Positions 11,920 through 21,374 of a stretch of 64,000 nucleotides of DNA are shown here, piece after piece. A program made the position numbers and the translations under genes. Within the stretch, counting starts at the first letter, position 1. Each line of letters opens with the position of its first letter. Origin of the DNA: Mesobacterium pallidum (lineage in GTDB: Bacteria > Pseudomonadota > Alphaproteobacteria > Rhodobacterales > Rhodobacteraceae); NCBI RefSeq assembly GCF_019966535.1, contig NZ_JAIMID010000005.1, positions 62,001-126,000 of the forward strand. Reading direction: 5' to 3'. A model generated the notes under the pieces. That model saw only the letters and a list, made by a program, of their open reading frames with translations, was not told the DNA's origin and did not search any database.

Positions 11920-11959
11920 GCGCAAAGAAAAACCCCCGCAAAGTCGCCTTTGCGGGGGT
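11920..11959 (-). terminator. Terminator of the cold-shock gene (possibly bidirectional)
   Basis: Perfect 12-bp stem ACCCCCGCAAAG (11932-11943) with CTTTGCGGGGGT (11948-11959). The minus strand then reads TTTTTCTTTG, so it best fits the leftward cold-shock gene but may also stop the rightward operon. Confidence 0.85.
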
Positions 11960-11983
11960 CTTCCGAATTCGGTGACGGGCCGA

Positions 11984-12190
11984 TCAGGCCAGTTCGATAT
12001 CCACGGCGCTTTCGCGGTTGTCGCGGCCGGCCTTGATTTCGAAGGTCACGGCCTGGCCGTCCTTCAGTTCGGTCAGACCGGCGCGTTCCACGGCGGAGAT
12101 GTGGACAAAGATGTCCTTGTCACGGCCATCGGCCTGGATGAAGCCGTAGCCTTTGGTGGCGTTGAACCACTTGACGGTACCTTGAGCCAT
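11984..12190 (-). CDS. Cold-shock domain protein (CspA family)
   Basis: Single-stranded nucleic-acid-binding OB-fold protein acting as an RNA chaperone. The 68 residues [32 protein letters not shown] hold both RNP motifs: KGYGFI (RNP1) and DIFVHIS (RNP2). The length is that of a single CSD. A leader of more than 100 bases upstream contains a short hairpin (AGCTTTCGACGTCGAGCT on the minus strand), in keeping with the structured leaders of csp genes. It is divergent from the membrane protein at 12317. Confidence 0.95.
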   Translation of the reverse strand: MAQGTVKWFNATKGYGFIQADGRDKDIFVHISAVERAGLTELKDGQAVTFEIKAGRDNRESAVDIELA

Positions 12191-12316
12191 TTGCTCTGTT
12201 CCTTATCGGTTATGTCGCCCGCAACATGCAGCGACCCGGCAGCTCGACGTCGAAAGCTGGGCCGCGTGGGAACAGAGATTCGAAAGTAAAGTGCGGTACC
12301 GTGATGCACGTCCGGC

Positions 12317-12805
12317 GTGAGCAAATCAAGAGAATCCATCGAGATGATGCAAAACGTGATGGTTTTCCGTGGGTTCGGTCTCGCATGGACGCGCATTTCC
12401 TCGCGCCAAAGTCAGCTCTGTGCAGCGCTGCTGATGCCCGGCGCGGCGCGGGCCGAGGTCTGCGACAAGGAAATCCTCTGGCCGGTCCTGGACAATCCGC
12501 CCTACGGGCTGATGGACAGAATCGGGATCGAACTGACCTCTCCCGTGGTCATCCTGGCCGCCGGGCTGCTCATCTTCGCCTTTGTCCGACGGAGACTCTG
12601 GCCGGTCGCGTTGGCCGTGGCTTTGCTGGCCGCGAACACCTGGCTCAGGTGGTCGGACTGGTTTGACCAGAACGGCATCTACCGCTTGGCCGTGCAGGAA
12701 GGCTGCCGCGCGCATCCGCTAGCCTTCACCCTCGCCACGGCAGTGAGCTTTCTGGCCATGGCCTGGTTGGCGCGCCGCAGTGCGCGCCGGCGCAATCCCG
12801 CGTGA
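12317..12805 (+). CDS. Hypothetical membrane protein with signal-like N terminus
   Basis: Up to 162 residues. A hydrophobic stretch ending PGAARA-EVCDK looks like a signal peptide cleavage site. Three further hydrophobic segments follow (SPVVILAAGLLIFAFV, LWPVALAVALLAANTWL, AFTLATAVSFLAMAWL) and the tail is basic. Two cysteines flank the outward-facing parts. The start is uncertain: ATGs at 12317 and 12347 are both in frame and neither has a strong ribosome-binding site. It ends 31 bases before rnr. No family recognised. Confidence 0.55.
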   Translation: MSKSRESIEMMQNVMVFRGFGLAWTRISSRQSQLCAALLMPGAARAEVCDKEILWPVLDNPPYGLMDRIGIELTSPVVILAAGLLIFAFVRRRLWPVALAVALLAANTWLRWSDWFDQNGIYRLAVQEGCRAHPLAFTLATAVSFLAMAWLARRSARRRNPA

Positions 12806-12836
12806 CGCCGCCCCGACCTCGTGCTAGGGGCGGATC

Positions 12837-15089
12837 ATGGACCAGCTTCCCACGCGCGACGAGATCCTCCAGTGGATCTCGGACAACCCGACCCAGACCT
12901 CCAAACGCGACATTGCCCGGGCCTTCAGCATCAAGGGCGCGGCGCGGATCGACCTCAAGCGCCTGCTGAAGGAGCTGGAGGCCGAGGGCCACCTGCAAAA
13001 GCGCAACAAGACCTATCGCGACCCCGACAAGCTGCCCCCTGTGGCGGTGCTGCGGGTGGCCGGGCCGGACGACGACGGCGACCTGACGGCCGAGCCGCTG
13101 GAATGGCAGGGCGAGGGCGCGGCGCCGGTGGTGCGGCTGGTGCTCGCGACCAGCGATCCGGCCCTGGGCGAGGGCGACCGCATCCTCGCGCGGCTGACCG
13201 AGCTCGAGGACGAAGACGCCGCCTACGAAGGCCGCCTTATCCGCCGCATCGGGACCAACCCGCGCAAGGTGCTGGGCGTCTTCCGCAAGACCCCCGAGGG
13301 CGGGCGAATCCTGCCCATCGACAAGGGCGACGACAAGGAATGGCTGATCGGCCGCGACGACATCAATGGCGCCAAGGAAGGCGAGCTGGTCGAGGCCGAG
13401 CAGTCCGGCCCCAAGGGGCGCCTCGGCCTGCCACGCGCCCGCATCACCGCGCGCCTTGGCGATCCGACCGAGCCGCGCGCGGTCTCGCTGATCGCCATCC
13501 ACCAGCACGGCATCCCGCACGATTTCCCCGACGCAGTGATCGAGGAAGCCGATGCGATGAAGCCTGCGGGCCTGTCGGGTCGCACGGACCTGCGCGAGAT
13601 GCCGCTGGTCACCATCGACCCGTCGGATGCGCGCGACCATGACGACGCGGTCTGGGCCCATGCCGATGACGACCCGAAGAACGAAGGCGGCCATGTGCTC
13701 TGGGTCGCGATCGCGGACGTGGCGCATTACGTGACCTCCGGCTCTGCGCTGGACAAGGAGGCGCGCAAGCGCGGCAATTCCAGCTACTTCCCCGACCGCG
13801 TGGTGCCGATGCTGCCCGACCGGCTGTCAGGTGACCTGTGTTCGCTGCACGAAGGCGTGCCACGCGCCTGTATCGCCCTGCGCATCCAGATCGACGCCCA
13901 TGGGCAAAAGATCGGCCACCGGTTCGAACGGGGGCTCATGCGCTCCATCGCCTCGCTGAATTACGCCGAGGTGCAGCAGGCGCAGGACGGCAACCCGAAC
14001 GAGAAATGCGCGCCGCTGATGGACGAGGTGATCGCGCCGCTCTATGCCGCCTACCACGCGCTGATGGAGGCGCGGCGCACCCGCCAGCCGCTGGAGCTGG
14101 ACCTGCCCGAACGCAAGATCGTGCTGACCGAGGAGGGCGAGGTCGCCTCGGTCAACTTCGCCGACCGCTACGACGCCCACAAGCTGATCGAGGAATTCAT
14201 GGTCCTCGCCAATGTCTGCGCGGCCGAGACGCTGATCGCCAAGAACTCGCCCCTGCTGTTCCGCGCCCACGAGGAACCGAGCCCGGAAAAGCTCGAGGCG
14301 CTGCGCGAAACCGCCGCCGCCTCGGGCTACACGCTGGCCAAGGGGCAGGTGCTGCAGACCCGGCACCTCAACGCGCTCCTGAACGCTGCGGCCGGGTCGG
14401 ACGAGGCGGAACTGATCAACCTGTCGACCCTCAGGTCGATGACGCAGGCGTACTATTCGCCCATGCATATCGGCCATTTCGGGCTGGCGCTGAAGGCCTA
14501 TGCGCATTTCACCTCGCCCATCCGGCGCTATGCCGACCTTGTCGTGCACCGCGCGCTGATCTCGGCCCATGGCTGGGGCAAGGACGGGCTGACGCCCGAG
14601 GACAAGGAGCGGCTGGAGCAGACCGCCATCCACATCTCGGAGACCGAGCGCCGGTCGATGATGGCCGAGCGGGACACGACCGACCGTTACCTCGCCGCCT
14701 ATCTCAGCGACCGGGTGGGGGCGACCTTCACCGGCAAGATCTCGGGCATCGCGCGGTTCGGCGTCTTTGTCCGGCTGGACGAAACCCACGCCGACGGGCT
14801 GGTGCCGATCCGGTCTCTGGGCAGCGAATACTTCCGCTTCGACAAGGACGAGGGCACGTTGACGGGCGAGCAATCGGGCCAGGTCTTTGGCCTGGGCCAG
14901 CGGGTCGAGGTCAAGCTGACCGAGGCGGTGCCGGTCACCGGCGGGCTGCTGCTGGAACTGCTGTCGGTCGAGGGCGACCCGACGAAACGCGTGACCTCCA
15001 AGCGCGGGGCCCGCGGCGCCCCGCGCGGCAAGGAACGCAAGACGAAACGGGCGACCGCCAAGCGTCAACGCAAGGTGCAGCGGCGCTAG
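12837..15089 (+). CDS. rnr: Ribonuclease R
   Basis: Processive 3'-5' exoribonuclease that degrades structured RNA. The 750-residue protein has an N-terminal winged-helix domain (about 1-70), cold-shock-like domains, and the RNB catalytic domain. The latter contains TIDPSDARDHDDAVWA (around 260), whose aspartates bind the catalytic metals, and YSPMHIGHFGLAL..YAHFTSPIRRY (around 545-565). An S1 domain (GATFTGKISGIARFGVFV, about 625-700) and a very basic tail (KRGARGAPRGKERK) follow. The order and length are those of RNase R rather than RNase II. Confidence 0.96.
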   Translation: MDQLPTRDEILQWISDNPTQTSKRDIARAFSIKGAARIDLKRLLKELEAEGHLQKRNKTYRDPDKLPPVAVLRVAGPDDDGDLTAEPLEWQGEGAAPVVRLVLATSDPALGEGDRILARLTELEDEDAAYEGRLIRRIGTNPRKVLGVFRKTPEGGRILPIDKGDDKEWLIGRDDINGAKEGELVEAEQSGPKGRLGLPRARITARLGDPTEPRAVSLIAIHQHGIPHDFPDAVIEEADAMKPAGLSGRTDLREMPLVTIDPSDARDHDDAVWAHADDDPKNEGGHVLWVAIADVAHYVTSGSALDKEARKRGNSSYFPDRVVPMLPDRLSGDLCSLHEGVPRACIALRIQIDAHGQKIGHRFERGLMRSIASLNYAEVQQAQDGNPNEKCAPLMDEVIAPLYAAYHALMEARRTRQPLELDLPERKIVLTEEGEVASVNFADRYDAHKLIEEFMVLANVCAAETLIAKNSPLLFRAHEEPSPEKLEALRETAAASGYTLAKGQVLQTRHLNALLNAAAGSDEAELINLSTLRSMTQAYYSPMHIGHFGLALKAYAHFTSPIRRYADLVVHRALISAHGWGKDGLTPEDKERLEQTAIHISETERRSMMAERDTTDRYLAAYLSDRVGATFTGKISGIARFGVFVRLDETHADGLVPIRSLGSEYFRFDKDEGTLTGEQSGQVFGLGQRVEVKLTEAVPVTGGLLLELLSVEGDPTKRVTSKRGARGAPRGKERKTKRATAKRQRKVQRR

Positions 15090-15153
15090 GCTGGTTTCCG
15101 GCCCGCCCGCGCGCTAGGATGGCTCTCCAGAAACGCATTTTCAGAGCAGGTTC

Positions 15154-16002
15154 ATGAACGAAGCCCCCCGTGCCCATCCTTTCCGCGATTCCGAACAGGA
15201 CCGCGAGGCCAGCCACCATATCCCGGACACGCCGCAGACGCGGTCCTCGACCTACAAGCTGGCCTTCGACGACACGGATTTCCTGACGCGGGACGAATTG
15301 CGCCCCGTGCGGCTGCAGCTGGAACTGCTCAAGCCGGAACTGATCATGCAGGAGGCCGGGATCACCTCGACCGTGGTGCTGTTCGGCGGCGCGCGCATTC
15401 CGGCGCCGCGCGACAAGGACACGGCGCGGACCTCGACCCTGCGCGACCTGTCGAAATACTACGACGAGGCGCAGGAGTTCGCGCGCATGGTGACCGAACT
15501 GTCGGTCGCCACGGGCAACCGCGAAAAGGTCATCGTGTCGGGCGGGGGCCCCGGCGTGATGGAGGCCGCCTGCCGCGGGGCCGCCGATGCGGGCGGCGTA
15601 TCGGTGGGGCTGAACATCGTGCTGCCCCATGAACAGGCGCCGAACGCATACGTGACGCCCGAGCTGTGCTTCAACTTCCACTACTTCGCGATCAGGAAGA
15701 TGCATTTCCTGATGCGGGCCGAGGCGATTGCCGTCTTCCCCGGCGGGTTCGGCACGCTCGACGAATTGTTCGAGTCGCTGACGCTGATCCAGACCGGACG
15801 GATGAAGCAGGTGCCGATCCTGCTGTTCGGCCGCGAGTTCTGGGACCGGATCGTCGACTGGCAGGCGCTGGCGGATGCCGGCACCATTTCGGACAGTGAC
15901 CTCGAGCTGTTCCGCTACGTCGACACGGCGCAGGATGCGCTGGACGCGATGACGCATTGGCAGGGCAAGGGCGAACGGCGCGGGGTCATCCCCGGGCGCT
16001 GA
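15154..16002 (+). CDS. LOG-family (TIGR00730-type) nucleotide phosphoribohydrolase
   Basis: LOG-type enzymes hydrolyse nucleoside 5'-monophosphates to base and ribose 5-phosphate and are often mis-named lysine decarboxylases. The 282-residue protein has the two family motifs GGGPGVMEA (around 130-138) and PGGFGTLDE (around 197-205). Both line the active site of a Rossmann fold. The N-terminal 60 residues extend beyond the minimal LOG domain, as in the larger bacterial class. It sits downstream of rnr by 64 bases, same strand. The cellular substrate is unknown. Confidence 0.88.
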   Translation: MNEAPRAHPFRDSEQDREASHHIPDTPQTRSSTYKLAFDDTDFLTRDELRPVRLQLELLKPELIMQEAGITSTVVLFGGARIPAPRDKDTARTSTLRDLSKYYDEAQEFARMVTELSVATGNREKVIVSGGGPGVMEAACRGAADAGGVSVGLNIVLPHEQAPNAYVTPELCFNFHYFAIRKMHFLMRAEAIAVFPGGFGTLDELFESLTLIQTGRMKQVPILLFGREFWDRIVDWQALADAGTISDSDLELFRYVDTAQDALDAMTHWQGKGERRGVIPGR

Positions 16003-16023
16003 ACCTGTCCGGCCAGGTCGGGA

Positions 16024-16224
16024 TCAGGCCAGGTCGCCCAGCCAGCACAGCTCGCGCCCGTTGCGCAGATGGGTCACCACGCGGCCGCGGGCGGTCTCTG
16101 CCAGGGCATAACCGTAGCCGCGCAGGCGGTGCTGCCACTCGCGATCGGAAACGGAGAGGGCGCGCTCTTTCAGGACGATGTCACGGACCTGGGCGGCGAT
16201 GTTTTCGGAACCTTCGAACAGCAT
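16024..16224 (-). CDS. Small conserved-looking hypothetical protein
   Basis: 66 residues, predicted soluble and mixed alpha/beta, charged, ending RNGRELCWLGDLA. GGAGG sits eight bases before the ATG, and the codon pattern matches neighbouring genes. It is convergent with the LOG gene, 21 bases away. Function unknown. Confidence 0.65.
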   Translation of the reverse strand: MLFEGSENIAAQVRDIVLKERALSVSDREWQHRLRGYGYALAETARGRVVTHLRNGRELCWLGDLA

Positions 16225-16354
16225 GGCGTTTCCTCCATTGAAACGATTAACACTGGAACGAGGCTATTGTTGCGATGGGGCGGAAATCGTGCCGGATTGG
16301 GGCATTCTCGTGACCGGTAAACGCTGTGTTTCCAAAGTCACACCAATGCGTTTC

Positions 16355-16384
16355 AAATGAAAAAGGGGGCCGCATGGCCCCCTT
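16355..16384 (-). terminator. Hairpin beyond the hypothetical-gene/rlmN junction, minus strand
   Basis: AAGGGGGCC (16363-16371) pairs with GGCCCCCTT (16376-16384). Read leftward it is followed by TTTTTCATTT, a good intrinsic terminator for rlmN. Confidence 0.85.
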
Positions 16385-16410
16385 CCCTTGATCCGCCGCG
16401 CGCGTGACGC

Positions 16411-17604
16411 TCAGGCGCCGCCCATGCCTGCCTCGGCCTCGATCTCGCGCCGCGACTTGCGGGCGCGTTCGGTGGCCGACTTGAGCTGACCACAGGCGGC
16501 CATGATATCCTCGCCCCGCGGGGTGCGTATGGGCGAGGCATAGCCGGCCTGGTAGATCACGTTGGCAAAGGCGCGGATGCGGTTGTTCGACGACCGCTTG
16601 TAGGGCGCGCCGGGCCATTCGTTGAAGGGGATCAGGTTCACCTTGGCCGGGATGTCCTCGATCAGCTTGACCAGCCGCCGCGCGTCCTCGTCGCTGTCGT
16701 TCACCCCGTCCAGCATCACGTATTCAAAGGTGATCCGCTCAGAGTTCGAGAGCTTGGGATAGGCCTTGAGCGCGGCCAGCAGTTCCTCGATGTTCCAGCG
16801 CTTGTTGATCGGCACCAGCTTGTCGCGCACCTCGTCGGTGGTGGCGTGGAAACTGACGGCGAGCATGCAGCCGATTTCCTCGGCGCAGCGGGCGATCTCG
16901 GGGACGACACCGCTGGTCGACAGGGTGATGCGGCGACGGGACAGGGCAATGCCCTCGCCATCCATCGCGATCTTCATCGCGTCGCGCACGTTGTCGAAGT
17001 TGTAAAGCGGCTCACCCATGCCCATCAGCACGATGTTCGACAGAAGGCGCGGGCCGTTCTCGCCCGTGCCCTGCCCCGGCTCTGGCCATTCGCCGAGGTC
17101 GTCGCGTGCCATCATGATCTGGCCGACGATCTCGCCCGCGGTCAGGTTGCGCACCAGCTTCTGCGTGCCGGTGTGGCAGAAGGAACAGGTCAGCGTGCAG
17201 CCAACCTGGGACGAGACACAAAGCGTGCCGCGGTCTTCCTCTGGGATATAGACCACCTCGACCTCGTGCCCGCCGGCGATGCGGACAAGGTACTTGCGCG
17301 TGCCGTCCTCGGACACGAGGCGCGACACCGTCTCGGGGATCTCGATCACGAAATGCTCGGCCAGCAGGGCGCGGTAGGCCTTGGCGAGGTTGGTCATGGC
17401 GTCGAAATCGCGCACGCCCCAGTGGTAGACCCATTGCCACAGCTGGTTCAGCCGCATCTTGGCCTGCTTTTCCGGCGTGCCGGCGGCAATGAGCGCATCC
17501 CGCAGCTGGTCGCGGGTCAGGCCGACGATGTTCGTGCGGCCGCCCTCGGGCTGCTTGCGGGGGATGGTCAGGACATCCTGTGTGATCGGAGCGTCGGGTT
17601 TCAT
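16411..17604 (-). CDS. rlmN: Dual-specificity 23S rRNA/tRNA adenine-C2 methyltransferase RlmN
   Basis: Radical SAM enzyme that methylates A2503 of 23S rRNA and A37 of some tRNAs. The 397 residues include the iron-sulfur motif CTLTCSFC (C-x3-C-x2-C) around 131-138. [13 protein letters not shown] follows, as does [13 protein letters not shown] near the C terminus, with the cysteine that forms the transient methyl-protein intermediate. The start follows a weak AGGTC. It is monocistronic, with its own terminator. Confidence 0.97.
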   Translation of the reverse strand: MKPDAPITQDVLTIPRKQPEGGRTNIVGLTRDQLRDALIAAGTPEKQAKMRLNQLWQWVYHWGVRDFDAMTNLAKAYRALLAEHFVIEIPETVSRLVSEDGTRKYLVRIAGGHEVEVVYIPEEDRGTLCVSSQVGCTLTCSFCHTGTQKLVRNLTAGEIVGQIMMARDDLGEWPEPGQGTGENGPRLLSNIVLMGMGEPLYNFDNVRDAMKIAMDGEGIALSRRRITLSTSGVVPEIARCAEEIGCMLAVSFHATTDEVRDKLVPINKRWNIEELLAALKAYPKLSNSERITFEYVMLDGVNDSDEDARRLVKLIEDIPAKVNLIPFNEWPGAPYKRSSNNRIRAFANVIYQAGYASPIRTPRGEDIMAACGQLKSATERARKSRREIEAEAGMGGA

Positions 17605-17718
17605 CGCGCGTGACCTCTGAAAGAAGGCGCCTCAATACACGAATCGCCCGCGATTACAAAGCCCCCGCAACGGCCGGCGTCGCACGGGTTGGTGAGCTTG
17701 GGGGCGCTGCCCCCAAAC

Positions 17719-17745
17719 CCCCGAGGTATTTTCGAAACAATGAAG
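17719..17745 (+). repeat. Dispersed intergenic motif, GAGGTATTTTC form
   Basis: CCCGAGGTATTTTC followed by GAAACAATGAAG, in the space between rlmN and the IalB-family gene and antisense to both. It matches the copies at 3872 and 55084. Confidence 0.65.
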
Positions 17746-17862
17746 GACCGGGGCGCCCCGATCCCGCTTCATCCTGCCATAGACCTCCGGGGGATCGCCA
17801 GTGTCGCGCCATTGGTCCGATTGACACTGGCGACGGGGCAGGCCCCCGCATGTCCCGCCAGG

Positions 17863-18390
17863 TCAGCTGCCGCAGCGCTTCTCGGCATCCTCGACGGCGG
17901 CGGTGAAGCCGAGCAGGGAGAACGTGTCCTGCGTCTGCGTCCCGCGCGAGGAGCGGGCGGTCAGGATGGCGCTCGAGCCGGCCTTCATCGCGGTTACGAT
18001 CTGGGCGTCGTCCTCGGGCGAGGCGGGCCAGGCCCATTCGCCGTCGGTGAACAGCTGGAACTCGCGCCCGTCCACGTTCAGCCCGACGGTGGAATCGGGG
18101 GCGAAGGGATAGCCGCCGGTAAAGGTCACCTGCCCCTTCACGCCGGCGCCGGGCCGGTAGAAGACGAACAGCAGGATCTCGCCCCGGCGGACCTGCACGA
18201 CGCGGCCGTCGCGGGTGTTGACGGTTTCCTTGGGGGCCGAAACGCCCCAGCATTCCGTAGGGTTACTTTCGACGAACACGCTCCAGTCCGTGTTCGCCGC
18301 CACGCGGTTGGTGCTTTCTTCCTGCGCCGACACTGCCATGCCGGTCAGCGCCAGGACGCCTGCCAGAATTCCGCGAATTGATGATACCAT
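17863..18390 (-). CDS. Invasion-associated locus B (IalB) family periplasmic protein
   Basis: 175 residues. The signal peptide is MVSSIRGILAGVLALTGMAVSAQ, and the mature domain resembles IalB proteins: WSVFVESNPTECWGVS, VRRGEILLFVFYRPG, FQLFTDGEWAWP and a C-terminal cysteine in DAEKRCGS. Two cysteines could form the family disulfide. The start has GGAGG 8 bases upstream, and the many in-frame codons further upstream belong to no gene. IalB proteins are widespread in free-living alphaproteobacteria. Despite the name, a role in invasion is not implied. Confidence 0.85.
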   Translation of the reverse strand: MVSSIRGILAGVLALTGMAVSAQEESTNRVAANTDWSVFVESNPTECWGVSAPKETVNTRDGRVVQVRRGEILLFVFYRPGAGVKGQVTFTGGYPFAPDSTVGLNVDGREFQLFTDGEWAWPASPEDDAQIVTAMKAGSSAILTARSSRGTQTQDTFSLLGFTAAVEDAEKRCGS

Positions 18391-18559
18391 GTGACCAGCC
18401 TCCGAGCCGTCCTTGCCTCGCCTATGCCCCGCCCGCCAGTTCTTGCGCATCCGCTTGACGGGGCTTGGAAATCTCTCGACAACATGCACATTAGCGCGAA
18501 ATCCGCCACCCGATAAAGGGCAATGGGCGCAAAATCGCCAAGTTTTGAAAGGATCCATG

Positions 18560-19558
18560 ATGGTTGCTCCGGTTCCGATGGCCGAAATCTGGCGCGGCGA
18601 CTTCCTGGAAAGCCTGCACCTGGGCCATGCGGTGATCTGCGATGACCGTGGCCGCGTGGTCGAGAGCTGGGGCGACCCGGCGGCGGTGATCCTGCCGCGT
18701 TCCTCGGTCAAGATGATCCAGGCGCTGCCGCTGGTCGCCTCGGGCGCCGCCGCCGCGCGCGGGTTGACGTCCGAGCAGCTGGCGCTGGCCTGTGCCTCGC
18801 ACAACGGGGCCGAGATCCACACCACCCGCGTCGACGCCTGGCTGGCGCAGCTTGGCCTGAGCGAAGACGACCTGCGCTGCGGCCCGCAGATGCCCGACGA
18901 CCGCCCGGCGCGCACGGCGATCATCAAGACCGACGCCTCCCCCTGCCAGTTGCACAACAATTGCTCGGGCAAGCATGCGGGCTTCCTGACCCTGGCGCAG
19001 CATCTCGGCGCCGGGCCCGAATATGTCGATCCGGACCACCCGGTGCAACTGGCCGCCCGCGACGCCTTCGAAGAGGTCACCGGCGCGCCCTCGCCCGGCT
19101 TCGGAATCGACGGCTGCTCGGCGCCGAATTTCGCCTGCACGATGGAGGGGCTGGGCCGCGCGATGGGCTGGTTCGCCGGCGCCGCGACGCGCGGCGGCAC
19201 GCTGGACAAGGCCGGCGCCGCGCTGACCGATGCCATGCGCGCCCATCCCGACCTCGTCGCGGGCGAAACACGCGCCTGCACGGAACTGATGCGTGCCACG
19301 GGGGGCCGCGCCGCCATCAAGACCGGGGCCGAGGGTGTCTACACCGCCATCCTGCCCGACCAGAAGCTGGGCATCGCGCTCAAGATCGCGGACGGCACGA
19401 CGCGGGCCAGCGAATGTGCCATCGCCGCGCTGCTGGTGCGTCTCGGCGCGCTCGACCCAGAGCACCCGGCCACCCGCCGCCGCATGAACGTCGAGTTGTT
19501 CAGCCGGCGCGGCATCCCTTGCGGCGCCATCCGCCCGGCAGCCGGCCTGCTGGCCTGA
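18560..19558 (+). CDS. L-asparaginase II family protein
   Basis: 332 residues of the asparaginase II type found in rhizobia and rhodobacters, which hydrolyses asparagine to aspartate and is unrelated to the classic bacterial type I/II fold. Hallmarks are ESWGDP..LPRSSVKMIQALPLV (around 32-57), LACASHNG, NNCSGKHAG (around 132-140) and the C-terminal TGGRAAIKTGAEGVY. Two adjacent in-frame ATGs (18557, 18560) follow AAAGG; the second gives the better spacing. It is divergent from the IalB gene. Confidence 0.85.
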   Translation: MVAPVPMAEIWRGDFLESLHLGHAVICDDRGRVVESWGDPAAVILPRSSVKMIQALPLVASGAAAARGLTSEQLALACASHNGAEIHTTRVDAWLAQLGLSEDDLRCGPQMPDDRPARTAIIKTDASPCQLHNNCSGKHAGFLTLAQHLGAGPEYVDPDHPVQLAARDAFEEVTGAPSPGFGIDGCSAPNFACTMEGLGRAMGWFAGAATRGGTLDKAGAALTDAMRAHPDLVAGETRACTELMRATGGRAAIKTGAEGVYTAILPDQKLGIALKIADGTTRASECAIAALLVRLGALDPEHPATRRRMNVELFSRRGIPCGAIRPAAGLLA

Positions 19559-19567
19559 CCCCCAGCC

Positions 19568-19590
19568 CTTTCATTATTCCATAAATACTC
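19568..19590 (-). repeat. Dispersed intergenic motif, GAGTATTT form
   Basis: On the minus strand GAGTATTT-AT-GGAATAATGAAAG, between the convergent asparaginase and SnoaL-like genes. One of five copies with the same 21 fixed positions. Confidence 0.75.
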
Positions 19591-19608
19591 AAAGTCCGCC
19601 GGCGCGGC

Positions 19609-19989
19609 TCAGAACATCCCGTTGGGGTTTTCGGAATGCTCCGGCAGTGTCTGCAGCACGTCCCAATGTTCGACCACCTTGCCATCCGCATCCAGCCGGA
19701 AGATGTCGATGCCCGCGTAATCCGGCCCGCCCGGCCAGACCTGGTGGCAATGCAGCACGACCAGGTCACCTTCGGCGATCGCGCGCTTGACGATGACCCG
19801 CTTGCCGGGATGCTCGCGCGCCATCCGTTCGAAATAGTCGATGAACCCCTGTGTGCCCGTGGCCACGTGGGGATTGTGCTGGATGTATTCCGCGCCGACG
19901 TAAGCCTCGACCGCACCGCGCGGGTCGCACGCGTTGAACATGCGCTCGTAGAAGGCGATGACAGTCGCCTTGTTCCTCTCGAGGTCCAT
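19609..19989 (-). CDS. SnoaL-like (NTF2-fold) protein
   Basis: 126 residues with the NTF2/SnoaL layout: helix VIAFYERMFNACD, YIQHNPHVATGTQGFIDYF, then the strands VIVKRAIAEGDLVVLHCHQVW and DIFRLDADGKVVEHWDVLQ. Residues YIQHNP and EHWDV line the pocket in this family of small enzymes or binding proteins. GGGAGG precedes the ATG. It lies just after the ctpA terminator. The ligand is unknown. Confidence 0.82.
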   Translation of the reverse strand: MDLERNKATVIAFYERMFNACDPRGAVEAYVGAEYIQHNPHVATGTQGFIDYFERMAREHPGKRVIVKRAIAEGDLVVLHCHQVWPGGPDYAGIDIFRLDADGKVVEHWDVLQTLPEHSENPNGMF

Positions 19990-20007
19990 GGCGCCCCCTC
20001 CCCATGC

Positions 20008-20033
20008 AAAAAGGGCGGCCCGAAGGCCGCCCC
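20008..20033 (-). terminator. Intrinsic terminator after gpmI-envC-ctpA
   Basis: On the minus strand GGGCGGCC (20032-20025) pairs with GGCCGCCC (20020-20013) around a TTCG loop. AAAAA at 20008-20012 gives the T-run. Confidence 0.9.
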
Positions 20034-20037
20034 CTGA

Positions 20038-21369
20038 TCAGTTCTGTTCCAGCTTGCTGAGGCCCTGCAGCAGGTCCACCGCGTAGCTCAGCTGGAAATC
20101 CTCTTCGCGCAGCTGCGCGGCGGCCTCGGCCTCGGCGCGCTCTTCCTCGATCTGCCGGATCTCGTCCTCGGTCAGCGAATCGTTGTCGAGCGAGCCGCGC
20201 AGATCCGCCTCGGAGCGCAGCGGGCGGTTGCCGGTCTCTTCCTCTTGCTCGTCCTGGCGCACCTGCGGCTGGGCGACCACGATGTCCGGGCTCACGCCCA
20301 GCGCCTGGATCGACCGGCCCGAGGGCGTGTAGTAGCGCGCCGTGGTCAGGCGCATCGCGCCGTCGCCGCGCAGCGGCATCACGGTCTGGACCGAGCCCTT
20401 GCCGAAGGACTTGGTGCCCACGACCACGCCGCGGTGGTGATCCTGCAGCGCGCCGGCCACGATTTCCGAGGCCGAGGCCGAGCCGCCGTTGATCAGCACG
20501 ACCAGCGGCTTGCCCTGCGCCAGGTCCCCGGGCGTCGCGTTGTAGCGGTCGCCATCCTCGGGGTTGCGGCCGCGGGTCGAGACGATCTCGCCCGATTCGA
20601 GGAAGGCGTCCGAGACCTTGATCGCCTGGGTCAGCAGCCCGCCCGGGTTGTTGCGCAGGTCAAGCACGAAGCCGGTGACGTTGTCGATGCCGCCTGCTGC
20701 CTCGATCTGTTCTTGGATGCCCGCCTCGAGGTTCGGGTAGGTCTGGTCGTTGAAGGTGGTGACCCGCAGCACGACCGCGTGGCTTTCGATCCGGGTGCGC
20801 ACGGCGGTCAGCTTGATCGTGTCGCGGATGATCGACACGTCGAAGGGTTCGGCCTCGCCCTCGCGGACCACGGTGATGACGATTTCCGACCCGACCGGGC
20901 CGCGCATCATCTCGACCGCCTCGTCCAGCGTCAGGCCCAGGATCGATTCGCCATCCACATGGGTGATGAAATCGCCCGCCATGACGCCGGCCTCGTCTGC
21001 CGGGGTGCCGTCGATGGGCGACACGACCTTGACGAAGCCTTCCTCCTGCGTGACCTCGATGCCTAGGCCGCCGAATTCGCCCCGCGTCTGCACGCGCATG
21101 GCGGCGGCGTCATCGGGCGACAGGTAGCTGGAATGCGGGTCGAGCGAGGTGAGCATGCCGTCGATGGCCGCCTCGATCAGGTCGGCTTCGTCGACTTCTT
21201 CCACGTATTGCTGGCGAATCCGCTCGAAGATGTCGCCGAAGAGGTCGAGCTGTTCGTAGACCCCCATGGATTTCGCGTTTTCCTGCGCCAGCAACGGGCC
21301 GGCGATCTGCGTCGTGGCGATCACGCCAGCCAAGATGCCCCCGGTCGCGGCGAAGACGAATCTCTTCAT
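20038..21369 (-). CDS. ctpA: Carboxyl-terminal processing protease (S41, CtpA type)
   Basis: Periplasmic serine protease that trims or degrades envelope proteins. The 443 residues have an N-terminal membrane or signal segment (MKRFVFAATGGILAGVIATTQ), a PDZ domain (about 80-170, with EVTQEEGFVKVVSPIDG) and the S41 domain. Within it NGGSASASEIVAGAL carries the nucleophile and SFGKGSVQTV the lysine general base. The C-terminal part is very acidic. The ATG at 21369 was preferred over an upstream TTG. GAAGGA precedes it, overlapping the envC stop region. Confidence 0.95.
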   Translation of the reverse strand: MKRFVFAATGGILAGVIATTQIAGPLLAQENAKSMGVYEQLDLFGDIFERIRQQYVEEVDEADLIEAAIDGMLTSLDPHSSYLSPDDAAAMRVQTRGEFGGLGIEVTQEEGFVKVVSPIDGTPADEAGVMAGDFITHVDGESILGLTLDEAVEMMRGPVGSEIVITVVREGEAEPFDVSIIRDTIKLTAVRTRIESHAVVLRVTTFNDQTYPNLEAGIQEQIEAAGGIDNVTGFVLDLRNNPGGLLTQAIKVSDAFLESGEIVSTRGRNPEDGDRYNATPGDLAQGKPLVVLINGGSASASEIVAGALQDHHRGVVVGTKSFGKGSVQTVMPLRGDGAMRLTTARYYTPSGRSIQALGVSPDIVVAQPQVRQDEQEEETGNRPLRSEADLRGSLDNDSLTEDEIRQIEEERAEAEAAAQLREEDFQLSYAVDLLQGLSKLEQN

Positions 21370-21374
21370 GTGTC